A stretch of 64,000 nt of DNA from Shewanella hafniensis (GTDB taxonomy: Bacteria > Pseudomonadota > Gammaproteobacteria > Enterobacterales > Shewanellaceae): NCBI RefSeq assembly GCF_019655335.1, contig NZ_BPFD01000008.1:31435-95434 (forward strand). Reading direction: 5' to 3'. Below are positions 1-9,479 of this stretch, piece after piece. Under the pieces are notes generated by a model. It was not told the DNA's origin and made no database searches. It was given only the letters and a program-made list of their open reading frames with translations. Position numbers and translations under genes: made by a program. The first letter of the stretch is position 1. Each line of letters opens with the position of its first letter.

Positions 1-597
1 TGGGTGATCACAGATGTGGCAGGCTTTAGCGGCCAAGATTGCCGCCCAAGGCAAATTCAATGGCAAGGGTTGAGCTTTTACTTACTCTCACCGCCTCAAG
101 TGCTGGCGGGAAATAATGGCTCCTGTGTGGTGCGCATCGATGATGGCTTGCAAAGTCTGCTGCTCACCGGGGACATTGAAAAACAAACCGAAGCGGCACT
201 ATTAAGTCGTGAATTAAGTGTAAGCCGTGAGCTGAGTGTGAGCGGTGATCTAAGCGTGAACGGTGATCTAAGTGACCTAAACGAGTTACAAAGCGACGTG
301 CTGGTAGCGCCGCACCATGGCAGCAAAACCTCGTCGACAGAGGCCTTTATCGATGCCGTAGCCCCTAAGTTAGTGCTTTTCCCTGCGGGTTTTGCTAATC
401 GTTATGGTTTTCCTAAATCCACTGTGGTTGAACGGTATCAGCGACGAGAAATAAGGAGTCTGACCACAGGGACAGAAGGGCAGATTAGTGTGATTTTTCA
501 GCAGCCTGAGTTAGAGGTAAAGACCTATCGTGGTGATTTAGCGCCATTTTGGTACAACTCTCTGTTTAGATTTGGTGACTTGATTAATCCAGAGTAG
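1..597 (+). CDS. comEC: ComEC/Rec2 DNA uptake channel, C-terminal fragment
   Basis: Only the last 198 codons are in the window; the reading frame is open from base 1. This is the metallo-beta-lactamase-like C-terminal domain of ComEC, the inner-membrane channel that carries single-stranded DNA during natural transformation. Visible motifs are LLLTGDIE followed by the VAPHHGSKTSS signature, then the conserved FPAGFANRYGFPK stretch. Family members are about 750-800 residues, so the N-terminal membrane part lies upstream of the window. Between the GD and HHGS motifs sits a run of about four six-residue repeats (RELSVS, RELSVS, GDLSVN, GDLSDL) encoded by an 18-bp DNA repeat. The next gene is msbA, the same order as ycaI-msbA in Escherichia coli. 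The family call is secure; activity in this strain is not known. Confidence 0.93.
   Translation, partial: WVITDVAGFSGQDCRPRQIQWQGLSFYLLSPPQVLAGNNGSCVVRIDDGLQSLLLTGDIEKQTEAALLSRELSVSRELSVSGDLSVNGDLSDLNELQSDVLVAPHHGSKTSSTEAFIDAVAPKLVLFPAGFANRYGFPKSTVVERYQRREIRSLTTGTEGQISVIFQQPELEVKTYRGDLAPFWYNSLFRFGDLINPE
208..277 (+). repeat. In-frame 18-bp imperfect tandem repeat inside comEC
   Basis: About four copies of an 18-bp unit (CGTGAATTAAGTGTAAGC and variants) start at 208, 226, 244 and 262; the last is 16 bp and degenerate. The period is a multiple of three, so copy changes add or remove six residues without breaking the frame. Confidence 0.8.
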
Positions 598-629
598 AAT
601 GGCTACTTTGCCATAATTTAGTGTTATCA

Positions 630-2438
630 ATGACAACATCTCCTAAAGACGAAATGTGGACAGTTTTCAAACGATTACTGGGCTATATAAAACAGATGAA
701 AGGCATGTTTATGCTTTCAGTTGCGGGATTAATTATTTATGGTCTCGTCGATGCCGCCTTTATCGCTTTCATCGGTCCCTTTATTGATAAGGGTTTTTCC
801 GGCGGCGCACCTGCTGCGGTCACCAATGGCATAGCTTTGCCAACCAGTGAAGGTTTCCACGCGAACAACGATGTGCTGATGATGGCGCCGCTTGTGGTTA
901 TCGTCATGTTTACACTGCGCGGTTTTGCCAACTTTGTCTCGACCTACGGCATTTCATATATGAGTGCACGTTTGATCATGGACATGCGTCAGCAAGTGTT
1001 TGAGCATTATCTTAGCCTGCCAGTCAGTTACATGGACAAGGAAAATACCGGTAACTTGATTTCAAAAGTCACCTTCGATACTGAGCAAATTGCCAGAGCA
1101 TCGGGTAGCGCTTTGATTTCTATCGTCCGCGACAGTGTAACTGTATTGGGTATGCTGGCACTGATGTTCTATAACTCTTGGAAGTTATCCCTGTGTATCT
1201 TAGTGATCGGGCCGATTATGGGCATGGTCATTACTGTGGTCAGTCGTCGTTTCCGTAAGGTTTCTAAGCAAATTCAAACCGCTATGGGTGGTGTAAGTGC
1301 TACGACTGAGCAAATGATTAAGGGCCATAAAAACGTATTGGCTTTTGGTGGACAAGAAACCGAAGCTACCCGTTTTGCTAAAGTGAACGATCAAAACCGC
1401 CATCAAAATATGAAGTTAGCAGTGGCGCAGGCCATTAGTCAGCCGTTGATCATGATTATCGGCTCATTCGCCTTAGCGTTTGTACTTTATGCGGCAAGCT
1501 TAGACAGCATGAAAGCCGATCTTACCGCCGGCACCTTCGCGACAATTCTTGGCGCTATGATGGCCATGTTGCAACCCATCAAAAATTTAACCCGAGTGAA
1601 CGCCGAATTCCAACGCGGTATTGCAGCATGTACCACAGTGTTTGAATTATTGGATACGCTGCCTGAGTCCGACACAGGCACTTATACCGTCGAGCGCGCT
1701 AAGGGTCATCTACGTTTCGATAAGGTCTGTTTTAGCTATGACAGCCAAGATCGTCGAGCGCTGGAAGATGTCGATTTTGAAGTTAAACCGGGTCAAACCC
1801 TAGCGCTAGTCGGTCGTTCTGGCTCAGGTAAGTCGACTATTGCCAGTCTAGTAACCCGTTTTTATACGGGGCTCGAATCCGGCGACATTTTGCTCGATGA
1901 TGTCAGCATCTACGATTACTCGCTAAAATCGCTGCGTAATCAAGTGGCTTTGGTATCGCAGCAGGTGACCTTATTCAACGATACGATTGCTAACAACATC
2001 GCCTACGCCTATCCCGGTGAAGCGACGCGTGAGCAGATTATCGAAGCGGCGACCTTGGCCTATGCGATGGAGTTTATTGATCAGCTGCCACAAGGCCTTG
2101 ATACCCAAGTGGGTGAAAATGGCGTGTTATTGTCCGGCGGCCAAAGACAGCGGATTGCGATTGCGCGCGCTATGTTGCGTGATGCGCCTGTGTTGATCCT
2201 CGATGAAGCGACCTCGGCATTAGATACAGAGTCGGAAAAAGCGATTCAAAAAGGCTTAGATAACCTCAGACAAAACCGCACCTCAGTAGTGATCGCCCAC
2301 AGGTTGTCGACTATCGAGAGTGCCGATCAAATTCTAGTGGTGGATCAGGGACGTATCGTCGAGCGCGGGACGCACCAGTCGCTATTGGAATTAGATGGCA
2401 TGTACGCCAAATTGTACCAAATGCAATTTGGTAGTTAG
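630..2438 (+). CDS. msbA: Lipid A export ABC transporter MsbA (permease/ATP-binding)
   Basis: MsbA flips core-lipid A across the inner membrane as a homodimer. The 602-residue protein has the standard half-transporter layout: a six-helix transmembrane domain (residues about 20-330) then an ATPase domain. Walker A (GRSGSGKST) is near residue 394, the ABC signature LSGGQRQR near 502, Walker B VLILDEAT near 520, and the H-loop (IAHRLST) follows. An in-frame GTG at 621 also exists. I chose ATG 630 because it gives the N-terminus MTTSPKDEMW and the usual family length; neither start has a strong Shine-Dalgarno. The stop codon abuts the lpxK ATG, so the two are translationally coupled. LpxK makes the last lipid A intermediate before secondary acylation, so the pairing is functional. 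Confidence 0.95.
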   Translation: MTTSPKDEMWTVFKRLLGYIKQMKGMFMLSVAGLIIYGLVDAAFIAFIGPFIDKGFSGGAPAAVTNGIALPTSEGFHANNDVLMMAPLVVIVMFTLRGFANFVSTYGISYMSARLIMDMRQQVFEHYLSLPVSYMDKENTGNLISKVTFDTEQIARASGSALISIVRDSVTVLGMLALMFYNSWKLSLCILVIGPIMGMVITVVSRRFRKVSKQIQTAMGGVSATTEQMIKGHKNVLAFGGQETEATRFAKVNDQNRHQNMKLAVAQAISQPLIMIIGSFALAFVLYAASLDSMKADLTAGTFATILGAMMAMLQPIKNLTRVNAEFQRGIAACTTVFELLDTLPESDTGTYTVERAKGHLRFDKVCFSYDSQDRRALEDVDFEVKPGQTLALVGRSGSGKSTIASLVTRFYTGLESGDILLDDVSIYDYSLKSLRNQVALVSQQVTLFNDTIANNIAYAYPGEATREQIIEAATLAYAMEFIDQLPQGLDTQVGENGVLLSGGQRQRIAIARAMLRDAPVLILDEATSALDTESEKAIQKGLDNLRQNRTSVVIAHRLSTIESADQILVVDQGRIVERGTHQSLLELDGMYAKLYQMQFGS

Positions 2439-3458
2439 ATGCAGGCCTTAGTGAATAAAATCTGGTATCAGGGCCATTCACTGCGATGGCTCTTGTTGCC
2501 TTTATCGGGCGTATTCGCGGTGATCACTTATGTGCGCCGCGCCTTGTTTCGCCTCGGATTCAAACTACAAACGGCAATGCCTGTGCCTGTCATCGTTGTT
2601 GGTAATATTACCGTCGGCGGTAGCGGTAAGACGCCAACCGTGATTTATCTGATTGAGCTACTGCGCCAGCATGGGTTTCACCCCGGTGTGATCAGTCGTG
2701 GTTATGGCGTTGATATTCAAGGCGTTAAAACGGTTAACTTAGGCGCGAGCGCGGTAGAGGTCGGTGATGAACCTGCCATGATAGTGGCGCGCACTCAAGT
2801 GCCTATGGTGGTTGGCGCCAAACGCGTCGATGCGGCTAATGCGCTTATTGCCGAGTTTGGTGTGGATGTCATCATCTGCGACGATGGGCTGCAGCATTAT
2901 GCGCTGGGGCGTGATATTGAGCTGGTGGTGATTGATGGTCAACGCGGTTTAGGCAATGGCCTGCTGTTGCCGGCAGGTCCGCTGCGTGAAGGCGCGTGGC
3001 GTCTCGATGCCGTGGATTTTATCGTCTGTAATGGCGGACCTGCAGCAAAAGGTCAGTTCGAAATGCAACTGGCCCCAACTGAAGTGAAGCCCGTTAAATG
3101 CGATGCAAACTGCAGTAATTACAGTTTCGATAAATCTCAGCCGCTGGTTGCGATGGCGGGTATTGGTAACCCTGCGCGTTTCTTTGAATCGCTGCGCGCC
3201 CAAGGTTATCAATTGGCGCTATGCCAGGGGTTTGATGACCATCAGGCCTATGATAAAACCCAATTACGTGATTTAGCCCAAGACTTGCCGTTGTTGATGA
3301 CAGAAAAAGATGCGGTTAAATGTCGCGATTTTGCACAAGAGAACTGGTGGTATTTGGCGGTCAATGCCAAGCTATCCCCACAATTTGATGAGCAGCTGCT
3401 CGCACGTCTTCGCGAGGTGGCTGCAGCTAAACAAGGAAACTTCCATGGCATTCGATAA
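2439..3458 (+). CDS. lpxK: Tetraacyldisaccharide 4'-kinase LpxK
   Basis: LpxK phosphorylates the 4' position of the tetraacyldisaccharide lipid A precursor at the inner-membrane face. The 339-residue protein starts with a hydrophobic N-terminal segment that associates with the membrane. It carries the diagnostic P-loop [12 protein letters not shown] at about residues 54-65, then SRGYG and ICDDGLQHY, the region holding catalytic residues. Length matches the family (about 325-340). It begins on the base after the msbA stop, and its last 14 bases overlap the following small gene, so msbA-lpxK-ycaR look like one operon. Confidence 0.95.
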   Translation: MQALVNKIWYQGHSLRWLLLPLSGVFAVITYVRRALFRLGFKLQTAMPVPVIVVGNITVGGSGKTPTVIYLIELLRQHGFHPGVISRGYGVDIQGVKTVNLGASAVEVGDEPAMIVARTQVPMVVGAKRVDAANALIAEFGVDVIICDDGLQHYALGRDIELVVIDGQRGLGNGLLLPAGPLREGAWRLDAVDFIVCNGGPAAKGQFEMQLAPTEVKPVKCDANCSNYSFDKSQPLVAMAGIGNPARFFESLRAQGYQLALCQGFDDHQAYDKTQLRDLAQDLPLLMTEKDAVKCRDFAQENWWYLAVNAKLSPQFDEQLLARLREVAAAKQGNFHGIR

Positions 3459-3624
3459 AAAATTGTTAGATATAGTGGCTTGCCCTGTGTGTAAGGGAAA
3501 ACTTGAGTACGATAAAACGACGCAGCAGTTGATTTGTAAGGCGGATAAGCTGGCCTATCCGATCACTGAAGGTATTCCCGTGTTATTGGAAAATCGTGCC
3601 GTGCCACTGACTGAATCAGTCTAG
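3445..3624 (+). CDS. ycaR: Trm112/UPF0434 small protein (YcaR family)
   Basis: A 59-residue protein, [20 protein letters not shown] and onward, of the Trm112-like UPF0434 family, which has one CPVC pair and a conserved YPI-xx-GIPV-LL core. The longer open frame that begins at 3310 overlaps lpxK; the real start is ATG 3445, with AAGGAA seven bases upstream. It overlaps the lpxK end by 14 bases. The molecular role of the bacterial single-domain proteins is unclear; related domains act as methyltransferase partners. In E. coli the next gene is kdsB; here it is an unrelated lipoprotein on the other strand. Confidence 0.9.
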   Translation: MAFDKKLLDIVACPVCKGKLEYDKTTQQLICKADKLAYPITEGIPVLLENRAVPLTESV

Positions 3625-3634
3625 TATGATGTGA

Positions 3635-3660
3635 ATGCGCGTATTGCCTAATACGCGCAT
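3635..3660 (+). terminator. Hairpin after the msbA-lpxK-ycaR unit
   Basis: An 11-bp perfect inverted repeat (ATGCGCGTATT / AATACGCGCAT) with a 4-base loop lies 10 bp after the ycaR stop. A short T-run follows only after a few bases, so it is a probable but not ideal intrinsic terminator. Confidence 0.55.
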
Positions 3661-3787
3661 ACTTACCTTTTTAATCTTTTCTTATTATTGTTTTCGCTAT
3701 TTTTAGCCGATTAACAGTGCTTTTCCAATCTTGCGACTTTCGAAGCTCAGATCTTAGCCATGCAAATTTGAGTTACTCAAACCTTCG

Positions 3788-4249
3788 CTAATAGTTCACA
3801 AATTTCTGTTTATCGGCATTGGTCGCGCCTTCTTGGCATTCTCCGCGAATTTCGCCTCGACCGGGCTCGATAATTCGGCTTAATTCGATATAACCTTCGC
3901 GGCAATAACCTGTCATTTCAAGGGTTTTTGTTAATCCTAATTCTACCTGTCGTCCCCAAACCTCTAATGAGTCCTGTAGATTTTGCATTGCGCGGCGTTG
4001 TTCACGGGGATCTTGCATGCTACGCACGCGGGCATCATGCGGCAAGGGATGGTCTGCATCACCCCTGTTAGATTGTTCATCGACCAGACGCGCTGTGTAG
4101 CTGAAGAGTTTAAGGCCATCGGCTTTAATGTCTGTGGTTAACTTATCCCGTAATTTCCCAGCAAGTTCACTAGGATCTATGGGGGCACTGCTACAGGCGA
4201 TGAGCGAGAAACAACTTAAGATGGCAAGGCTGAGGTATCGAAGCGGCAT
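3788..4249 (-). CDS. Hypothetical lipoprotein
   Basis: A 153-residue predicted lipoprotein. A short signal sequence (MPLRYLSLAILSCFSLIAC) ends in a lipobox LIAC with Ser at +2, which suggests sorting to the outer membrane. The mature part is helical and charged, with a conserved-looking DPREQRRAMQNLQDSLEVWGRQ stretch and a C-terminal GEIRGECQEGATNADKQKF. I do not recognise a characterised family. A TTG at 4255, two codons upstream, is an alternative start and has AAGAG six bases before it; ATG 4249 gives the more typical signal peptide. It stands alone between convergent and divergent genes, so context says little. Confidence 0.75.
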   Translation of the reverse strand: MPLRYLSLAILSCFSLIACSSAPIDPSELAGKLRDKLTTDIKADGLKLFSYTARLVDEQSNRGDADHPLPHDARVRSMQDPREQRRAMQNLQDSLEVWGRQVELGLTKTLEMTGYCREGYIELSRIIEPGRGEIRGECQEGATNADKQKFVNY

Positions 4250-4340
4250 AATCAAATTTAACTCTTAGGTTATTAACTGACAGCAGAATACCTTAATATG
4301 GCCCTAAAGTTCATGGATTTATGGCATCTTCATGGGCTGA

Positions 4341-5069
4341 GTGACTGTTTTGGCACAATGGATGAGGGATGGGCGAGTAATGTGGGCGTTTTGGTCGAAT
4401 AAATGGGCGCAAATCGAGTGGGATATGAGCCTGACTCAAGGCATATGCCTTATGCTATTGGCGTTATGGATCTATGCGATATGGCCAAAAGAAGAGTTAG
4501 CGCAGATCCGGCGGGATAAAAATCTGCAGTTACGCTTGTTACTGACGCTGGTGGGTGTTAATGCGCTGTGGTCGTTAAATGCCAGTATTCAAACTGGGTT
4601 GCATCTGCATTTTCTAGGGATAGTGACCTGTATGCTGATGTTCGGTTGGCGTCTTGCTACTGTGGCATTACTGTTGCCCAGCGCTTTTTTTAGTCTTTTT
4701 GTGTTGAAACAGCCCGCTGATTTTGGTGCTTTTAGTCTGTTTGCTATAGCTGTGCCGCTGTTCCTGTGTTTTGTTTTATACAGTCGCAGTTACCATGTAT
4801 TTCCTAAACACATTTTCGTGTTTATCTTTGTCGGTGGTTTTATCAATGCGGGCCTTTCAACTGTGTTTCATCAATTGAGTTGGGCGATGTGGTTGTGGTC
4901 TGCAGCGGATTACGATTGGAATGTGTTAGTGGATAATTACTTGATATTAATCCCTTTGCTGGCGTTCCCCGAGGCATTGCTTAATGGTATGGCGGTAACG
5001 TTATTGGTGGTGTATCAACCCCAGTGGTTATTTGATTATTCTGACCGTGAATATTTGTGGCGTAAGTAG
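4341..5069 (+). CDS. CbiM-like (ECF S-component-like) integral membrane protein
   Basis: A very hydrophobic protein of up to 242 residues with about six membrane spans. The central HFLGIVTCMLMFGW and the C-terminal FPEALLNGMAV stretches resemble the CbiM/energy-coupling-factor permease superfamily (COG3235-type proteins), which take up cobalt, nickel or vitamins. No ATPase or transmembrane T-component partner is nearby, so substrate and mechanism are open. The start is uncertain: GTG 4341 has no clear ribosome site, while ATG 4425 is preceded by GAGTGG-like purines and would remove an unusual Trp-rich leader (215 residues). Family assignment is by pattern only. Confidence 0.68.
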   Translation: MTVLAQWMRDGRVMWAFWSNKWAQIEWDMSLTQGICLMLLALWIYAIWPKEELAQIRRDKNLQLRLLLTLVGVNALWSLNASIQTGLHLHFLGIVTCMLMFGWRLATVALLLPSAFFSLFVLKQPADFGAFSLFAIAVPLFLCFVLYSRSYHVFPKHIFVFIFVGGFINAGLSTVFHQLSWAMWLWSAADYDWNVLVDNYLILIPLLAFPEALLNGMAVTLLVVYQPQWLFDYSDREYLWRK

Positions 5070-5238
5070 ATGTGATTAAACAACGCAATAAAAGAACTGC
5101 GCCCGAAACCTCGATATTTCAACGGAAAACCCATTGTAAAGTTCATTGGGAAGTCCATTGAAAAGTCGATTAAACAGTTCATGAAAAAGGTACTGGGCGC
5201 ACTTATTTGGATATTTACACCGACCGCCACGCCGCGAT

Positions 5239-5595
5239 TTAGGCGAAGCGTTGATCTAAGTAGTTAATGATTTCTTTTGATTCATATAACCACTGTACTT
5301 GGCCGTTTTCTTCTATCCGTAGACAAGGCACTTGTTGTTTGCCGCCTTGAGCGATGAGTTCATCTTTATGCGGCGCTTTTTTAGCGTCATGGGTCACTAT
5401 ATTGAGTCCCTGACGGCGCATTGCACGGCGGACTTTTACGCAAAATGGGCAAGCTGGATATTGATACAAGGCTAATGCTTGAGTTTGAGTATCAATCTGT
5501 TGTTGCTCTGCCAGTGGACGTTGGCGCTTTTTAGGGCTAAATACGAAGTTTAAAAACAGAATGATCCTGCCTAAAATCCAGCGAATGATAAACAT
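5239..5595 (-). CDS. Membrane-anchored glutaredoxin-like protein
   Basis: A 118-residue protein: an N-terminal membrane segment (MFIIRWILGRIILFLNFVF), a basic linker, then a glutaredoxin/GST-N thioredoxin fold with the redox motif CPFC at residues 49-52, the cis-proline loop QQVPCLRI and YESKEIINYL at the end. The open frame extends upstream to 5745, but ATG 5595 has GAGGT seven bases before it and gives the usual length. It probably acts as a thiol-disulfide oxidoreductase tethered to the inner membrane, with the fold on the cytoplasmic side (inferred from the basic residues after the helix). Partners are unknown. Confidence 0.85.
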   Translation of the reverse strand: MFIIRWILGRIILFLNFVFSPKKRQRPLAEQQQIDTQTQALALYQYPACPFCVKVRRAMRRQGLNIVTHDAKKAPHKDELIAQGGKQQVPCLRIEENGQVQWLYESKEIINYLDQRFA

Positions 5596-5860
5596 GTCAG
5601 TGACCTCAATGATAATGTGTGTTGAAAAGTGATTCGTGTGTCGCCGCAAGGGGGCGACGAAACTGAGATTTAGCGATTTGAGCGTGCGATCCCAGTAGCA
5701 TAAAGGCCGCAGAGTGTAACCTATGGCGCAAAGCGCGGCCAACATTTTAGTGTGGATTAACAGGTAGAAGATTCTTTGGTTACAAGGACAGCGTTTTCGC
5801 TTAGCGGCAACAATTTGATATAGGTTTAGCGATATATTTAGGCATGCTCTTTAGCATAGG

Positions 5861-5900
5861 AAAGAAGCCCGCTAAAGCTGAACTTTAGCGGGCTTCTTTT
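5861..5900 (-). terminator. Strong intrinsic terminator of the DUF748 gene
   Basis: A 17-bp perfect inverted repeat (arms AAAGAAGCCCGCTAAAG and its complement) with a 5-base loop, about 50 bp after the stop of the minus-strand gene ending at 5948. T-rich tails exist on both sides. Confidence 0.75.
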
Positions 5901-5947
5901 AGCGCAAACATAGCAACTGCTTGCGTTATTGCGGTGCTATTTCGTCT

Positions 5948-8900
5948 CTATTGCGCATCTATGGTGAGGCTCACTTGGGCCACATTCTGGGTTAAACTCA
6001 CTCGGCTTTCGAGCAAGAAGATCCGCTCTGGTGCAATCTCTTTCACGTCCACAAGGTAAGCTTTAACAGCTTTGGCCCTTTCTTGGGCCAAATTACCCAA
6101 CATGCCATCGTTAACATTCTGCGCTTTTACTGACAGATTATATAAAGCGATATGCCAGCGGGTGGTGATTTCGTCATCGGAAAGCGGCGCGTCTTTGGCC
6201 TCTGCGATCACTGTGTCTTTTATTTGGGTCGGATCAGCTTTAACTTCCTGCTCATAGAGCTTCACTAGCGCATCGGCAAGTGGCCCTTGGGTCGGGAATT
6301 GGCTTGGACTTAAATCATTAGGTAACGCACTGAACTCGATATTGGCTAACTTAGCCAATTTACGCTTCATGATGCGCTCAGCAATCGCTTGGCTGTCATT
6401 GATAGCATCGACTTCCCCTTCAACACTGAGCTTTATCATAGGTCTGTCGAGTAAGGCGCTGGCGAGTTTATCTAAACTTTTCTGCTCATCTTTACTTAGG
6501 CTGAATTGACCAGCGGCAAAGCTGACCTTATCTAAGCTTTCGTCTGAACCTATCAGCCCAGCTAGGAAAGTGAAGGGCGCAGTAACGGCTTTAGTGATCA
6601 CATTGGTGATCGCCGTCATTATGATGCTGCCGACACTAAAGCTGGGTGAGTCTAAATCGCCTGAGACTTCCATGCCTAAATCAATCACGCCGTTACGGTC
6701 CTGCAGCAAGGCGATGGCGAGCGTGATGGGTAAGCTAGTGGCAAGGTCGCTGTTGCTAGGTTTACCAAGTTTCAATTGGTCAATAACGAGATGGTTATTA
6801 CCCTTAAGCTTGTTCTGATCGAGTTTGTAGTTCAACGATAACGATAGCTGCCCTTTATCTATGTAGTAACCCGCATAGGTGCCTGAGTAAGGATTGACTG
6901 AGGTGAGCTCAACACTCTTGAAGACCAAATCGAGATCTAAATATGGCATATCTAACAAAGGGTTAATATCGCCTTTTAGGGTCACAGGCGCGTACTTGTC
7001 AATCTTACCTTTGATATCGACCGAGGCTTTAGTGCCTGGCGTGGACGACAGGTGAGTGATATTACCTTCAAGCAGCTCAATTCCCGAAGCAAAATTCGGG
7101 GTCAGTGAGTTATCGGCAAAGTAAGCCGAGCCTTGGCTAAAGCTAATTTTTTGAATATCTAGACTCAGCTCAGGCGTTGCTGACTTGCTCGCCATTTGTG
7201 GCTCGGTTGCGGTTTGCTTAGCAGGGGGCACGCTGTTCGTTGTCGCACTATTTGTTACTGAAGCTGCAATAGGCGCTTCGACGATAAGGTCGCTGATATT
7301 AGTGCTTCTATCTTTAGCGATCACCACTTTGGCGTAGGGTTGGCTAAAGGCTAAGTGATCAATTTTGATTTGATTTTTTTGTTGGTCAAAATCCAGCTGA
7401 TTGATATTCATCTTTTGCCATTTGACCAGCGGGGCATTACGCCATTTGTCATGAATGGCTAAGTCATCGAGCTCAACACTGCCGCCGTAAATGGCTTCAC
7501 CCTTGGCATCAGCCGTGAGCTTGCCTGCAGAGCTTAATAAACCACTCTTAAGCTGGATATTCACGTAGGGCGCGAGATACGGTTGGAATTGGATTAACGC
7601 GAGCTTATCGAGTTGAATATCGGCATCTATGGCTTCGCCTGACACATCGACCTGGCCTTGAGAGCTTAAAGTACCTTTGTCATTAATGCTGAGTTGTAGC
7701 GCATATTCAATCGGCTCGGCCAAGGTGCTCGTGATGGTTTTTGTTGAAAAATTAAGTGGATACACACGCCACTGCTGCGGTGTCTCAGTTAACTTTTGCT
7801 CCGACAGATTAAGATCGTAGTTTTCAATATTGAGCGCATCGAGTTGCACGAACCAAGTGTCTGTTGACGCCGTTACTGGCGCTTGCTTGATTGGCTGTTG
7901 AGGCTTTTCTTCCACTTGCGTGACTTGTGCACTCTCAACAGCTTTAGTCTCTACTGACTTAGCATCTATCGGCTCAGCATCTATGGAATTAGTAACTATG
8001 GAATTAGCAACTGGCGGCGCTGCACTTGTAGACACACTGGCGGATTTAGGCATGAACAAGCTGGCGAGATCGAGTCCATCTTGATTCAAAACGGCGTTTA
8101 CAGTGAGGCCATCACTGTGAAGCTTATTGATATGCACTTGCTGCTGCTTTAGATCCATCGAAATACCGTCGAGGGCAAAGATTGGCAGCTTAACCACTGA
8201 GCGTTCTTGGTCGTTAAAATTCAGTTTTTCAACAATAAACTGGCCATTGTTACTGGTGATTTGTAGCTCGCCATTCTCGGCAAGATCCACTTGATACTGA
8301 GTCTTGGCACTGATCTCGCCATCGGTAAGTGCTGGCTTAAATTGATCGTCGATAAATTTCCACAGGGGTGTCAGTTTCAGCTTAGCGATGTGGACGTCAC
8401 CTGCGATTTTTAATGGGAACAGTTGAAATTGCCCCTGCAAATTGATTTCACCGGCATGATCATCACTCAGTTGTATCGCATAGTGATTGTGCTGAATTGG
8501 CATAACTTGGGAGCTAGAGCCAGTGTTAGAAGCCGATTGAGCGTTTGGTGTTGGGTTGGCTTCAGTCTTTTTCGCGGTTATGGCTGGTGCTACTGAGGCC
8601 AACGATGCCGACATCAAATACTCAGTATCGAGCTGACTAAGTTTTAAATTGATATTGGGAAAATTAACTTGAGCGTGGGTAATTTGGTCATCGAAGTTAA
8701 ATTGCCCTGCATTCAATACAAATTGACTGAGCAGGACACGAACGGGGGCGCTGGCTTCAGTGGGTGTTGTTTCTGTGCTCGCGGATGAATGCTCGTTCAA
8801 GGTCTGCAGAATATCGTCGAAGTTGAATCCAGCTTTGCCTTTTTTCTCCACGCGGATGATATGTGCGTAGGGCGCTTGTATGTGTATGTTTTCGATCACG

Positions 8901-9229
8901 GCGGCGCGATTAAAAACAGAATGCCAAAAGTTCACTTCGAATTGGACTTGCGCTAAGCCTGCAAACGGTTTTTCGTCTTTTTCTTTAATGGCCAGTTGGT
9001 CAATTTCGACTTTGAAATTAAAGGGATTGATGCGGATATCCCCTAAGGTAACGGGACGGCCAAGTAAAGCAGAGAGTTTTTCTGGGGCCAGCGTGGTTAT
9101 CGCATAGGGCAGGATTAAGCCTAATGTGCAGACATAGCTAAGGTAGACGGCGGTGAGGTACACAAGCACACGCAGGTACCTTGGGAGAGCAAAAAAAGTG
9201 TGTTTGAATTGCGATAGCTGGGTCAGCAT
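5948..9229 (-). CDS. DUF748 (AsmA-like) envelope protein
   Basis: A 1093-residue protein with one N-terminal membrane helix (about residues 20-44) followed by GRPVTLGDIRINPFNFKVEI, the hallmark opening of DUF748 proteins. These belong to the AsmA-like/bridge-forming group thought to span the periplasm. Long beta-rich repeats follow, for example NFDDQITHAQVNFPNI and the SVELDDLAIHDKWRNAPLV type. They are interrupted by Ser/Thr/Ala/Glu-rich low-complexity linkers near 7200-7260 and 7890-8040. The C-terminal part (after about residue 900) has the helical domain with AERIMKRKLAKLANIEFSAL and ERIFLLE, typical of the family. ATG 9229 was preferred over TTG 9238 because GGAG sits 11 bases before it. 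A role in phospholipid or glycolipid transport is inference from related AsmA-like proteins. Confidence 0.85.
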   Translation of the reverse strand: MLTQLSQFKHTFFALPRYLRVLVYLTAVYLSYVCTLGLILPYAITTLAPEKLSALLGRPVTLGDIRINPFNFKVEIDQLAIKEKDEKPFAGLAQVQFEVNFWHSVFNRAAVIENIHIQAPYAHIIRVEKKGKAGFNFDDILQTLNEHSSASTETTPTEASAPVRVLLSQFVLNAGQFNFDDQITHAQVNFPNINLKLSQLDTEYLMSASLASVAPAITAKKTEANPTPNAQSASNTGSSSQVMPIQHNHYAIQLSDDHAGEINLQGQFQLFPLKIAGDVHIAKLKLTPLWKFIDDQFKPALTDGEISAKTQYQVDLAENGELQITSNNGQFIVEKLNFNDQERSVVKLPIFALDGISMDLKQQQVHINKLHSDGLTVNAVLNQDGLDLASLFMPKSASVSTSAAPPVANSIVTNSIDAEPIDAKSVETKAVESAQVTQVEEKPQQPIKQAPVTASTDTWFVQLDALNIENYDLNLSEQKLTETPQQWRVYPLNFSTKTITSTLAEPIEYALQLSINDKGTLSSQGQVDVSGEAIDADIQLDKLALIQFQPYLAPYVNIQLKSGLLSSAGKLTADAKGEAIYGGSVELDDLAIHDKWRNAPLVKWQKMNINQLDFDQQKNQIKIDHLAFSQPYAKVVIAKDRSTNISDLIVEAPIAASVTNSATTNSVPPAKQTATEPQMASKSATPELSLDIQKISFSQGSAYFADNSLTPNFASGIELLEGNITHLSSTPGTKASVDIKGKIDKYAPVTLKGDINPLLDMPYLDLDLVFKSVELTSVNPYSGTYAGYYIDKGQLSLSLNYKLDQNKLKGNNHLVIDQLKLGKPSNSDLATSLPITLAIALLQDRNGVIDLGMEVSGDLDSPSFSVGSIIMTAITNVITKAVTAPFTFLAGLIGSDESLDKVSFAAGQFSLSKDEQKSLDKLASALLDRPMIKLSVEGEVDAINDSQAIAERIMKRKLAKLANIEFSALPNDLSPSQFPTQGPLADALVKLYEQEVKADPTQIKDTVIAEAKDAPLSDDEITTRWHIALYNLSVKAQNVNDGMLGNLAQERAKAVKAYLVDVKEIAPERIFLLESRVSLTQNVAQVSLTIDAQ

Positions 9230-9479
9230 TAATATCAAGGCTCCAATGCATAAGACAGGGGAAAACTGCCATAAGTGCGAACATTCTAGCGATTAACGCT
9301 AATGTTTCCAGATATTATTTATATTTTATCAATGAAATCTTAGCATTACCCGACAACAACCTATTTTGAACTCAGTCGTTTCTGACTGACAACCTATCTC
9401 TACATTGATAACTACAACTGTATCAGTTTGTGGCGCATCCCTTGAGTTGTCACTCATTATATTCAAGTCAGATTTTACA

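Noticed and set aside
5036..5230. Minus-strand 64-codon frame with repeated MDFPMNF-like units
   Set aside because: It comes from a short CATTG-AAAGT repeat in spacer DNA, overlaps the neighbouring gene end and has no ribosome site.
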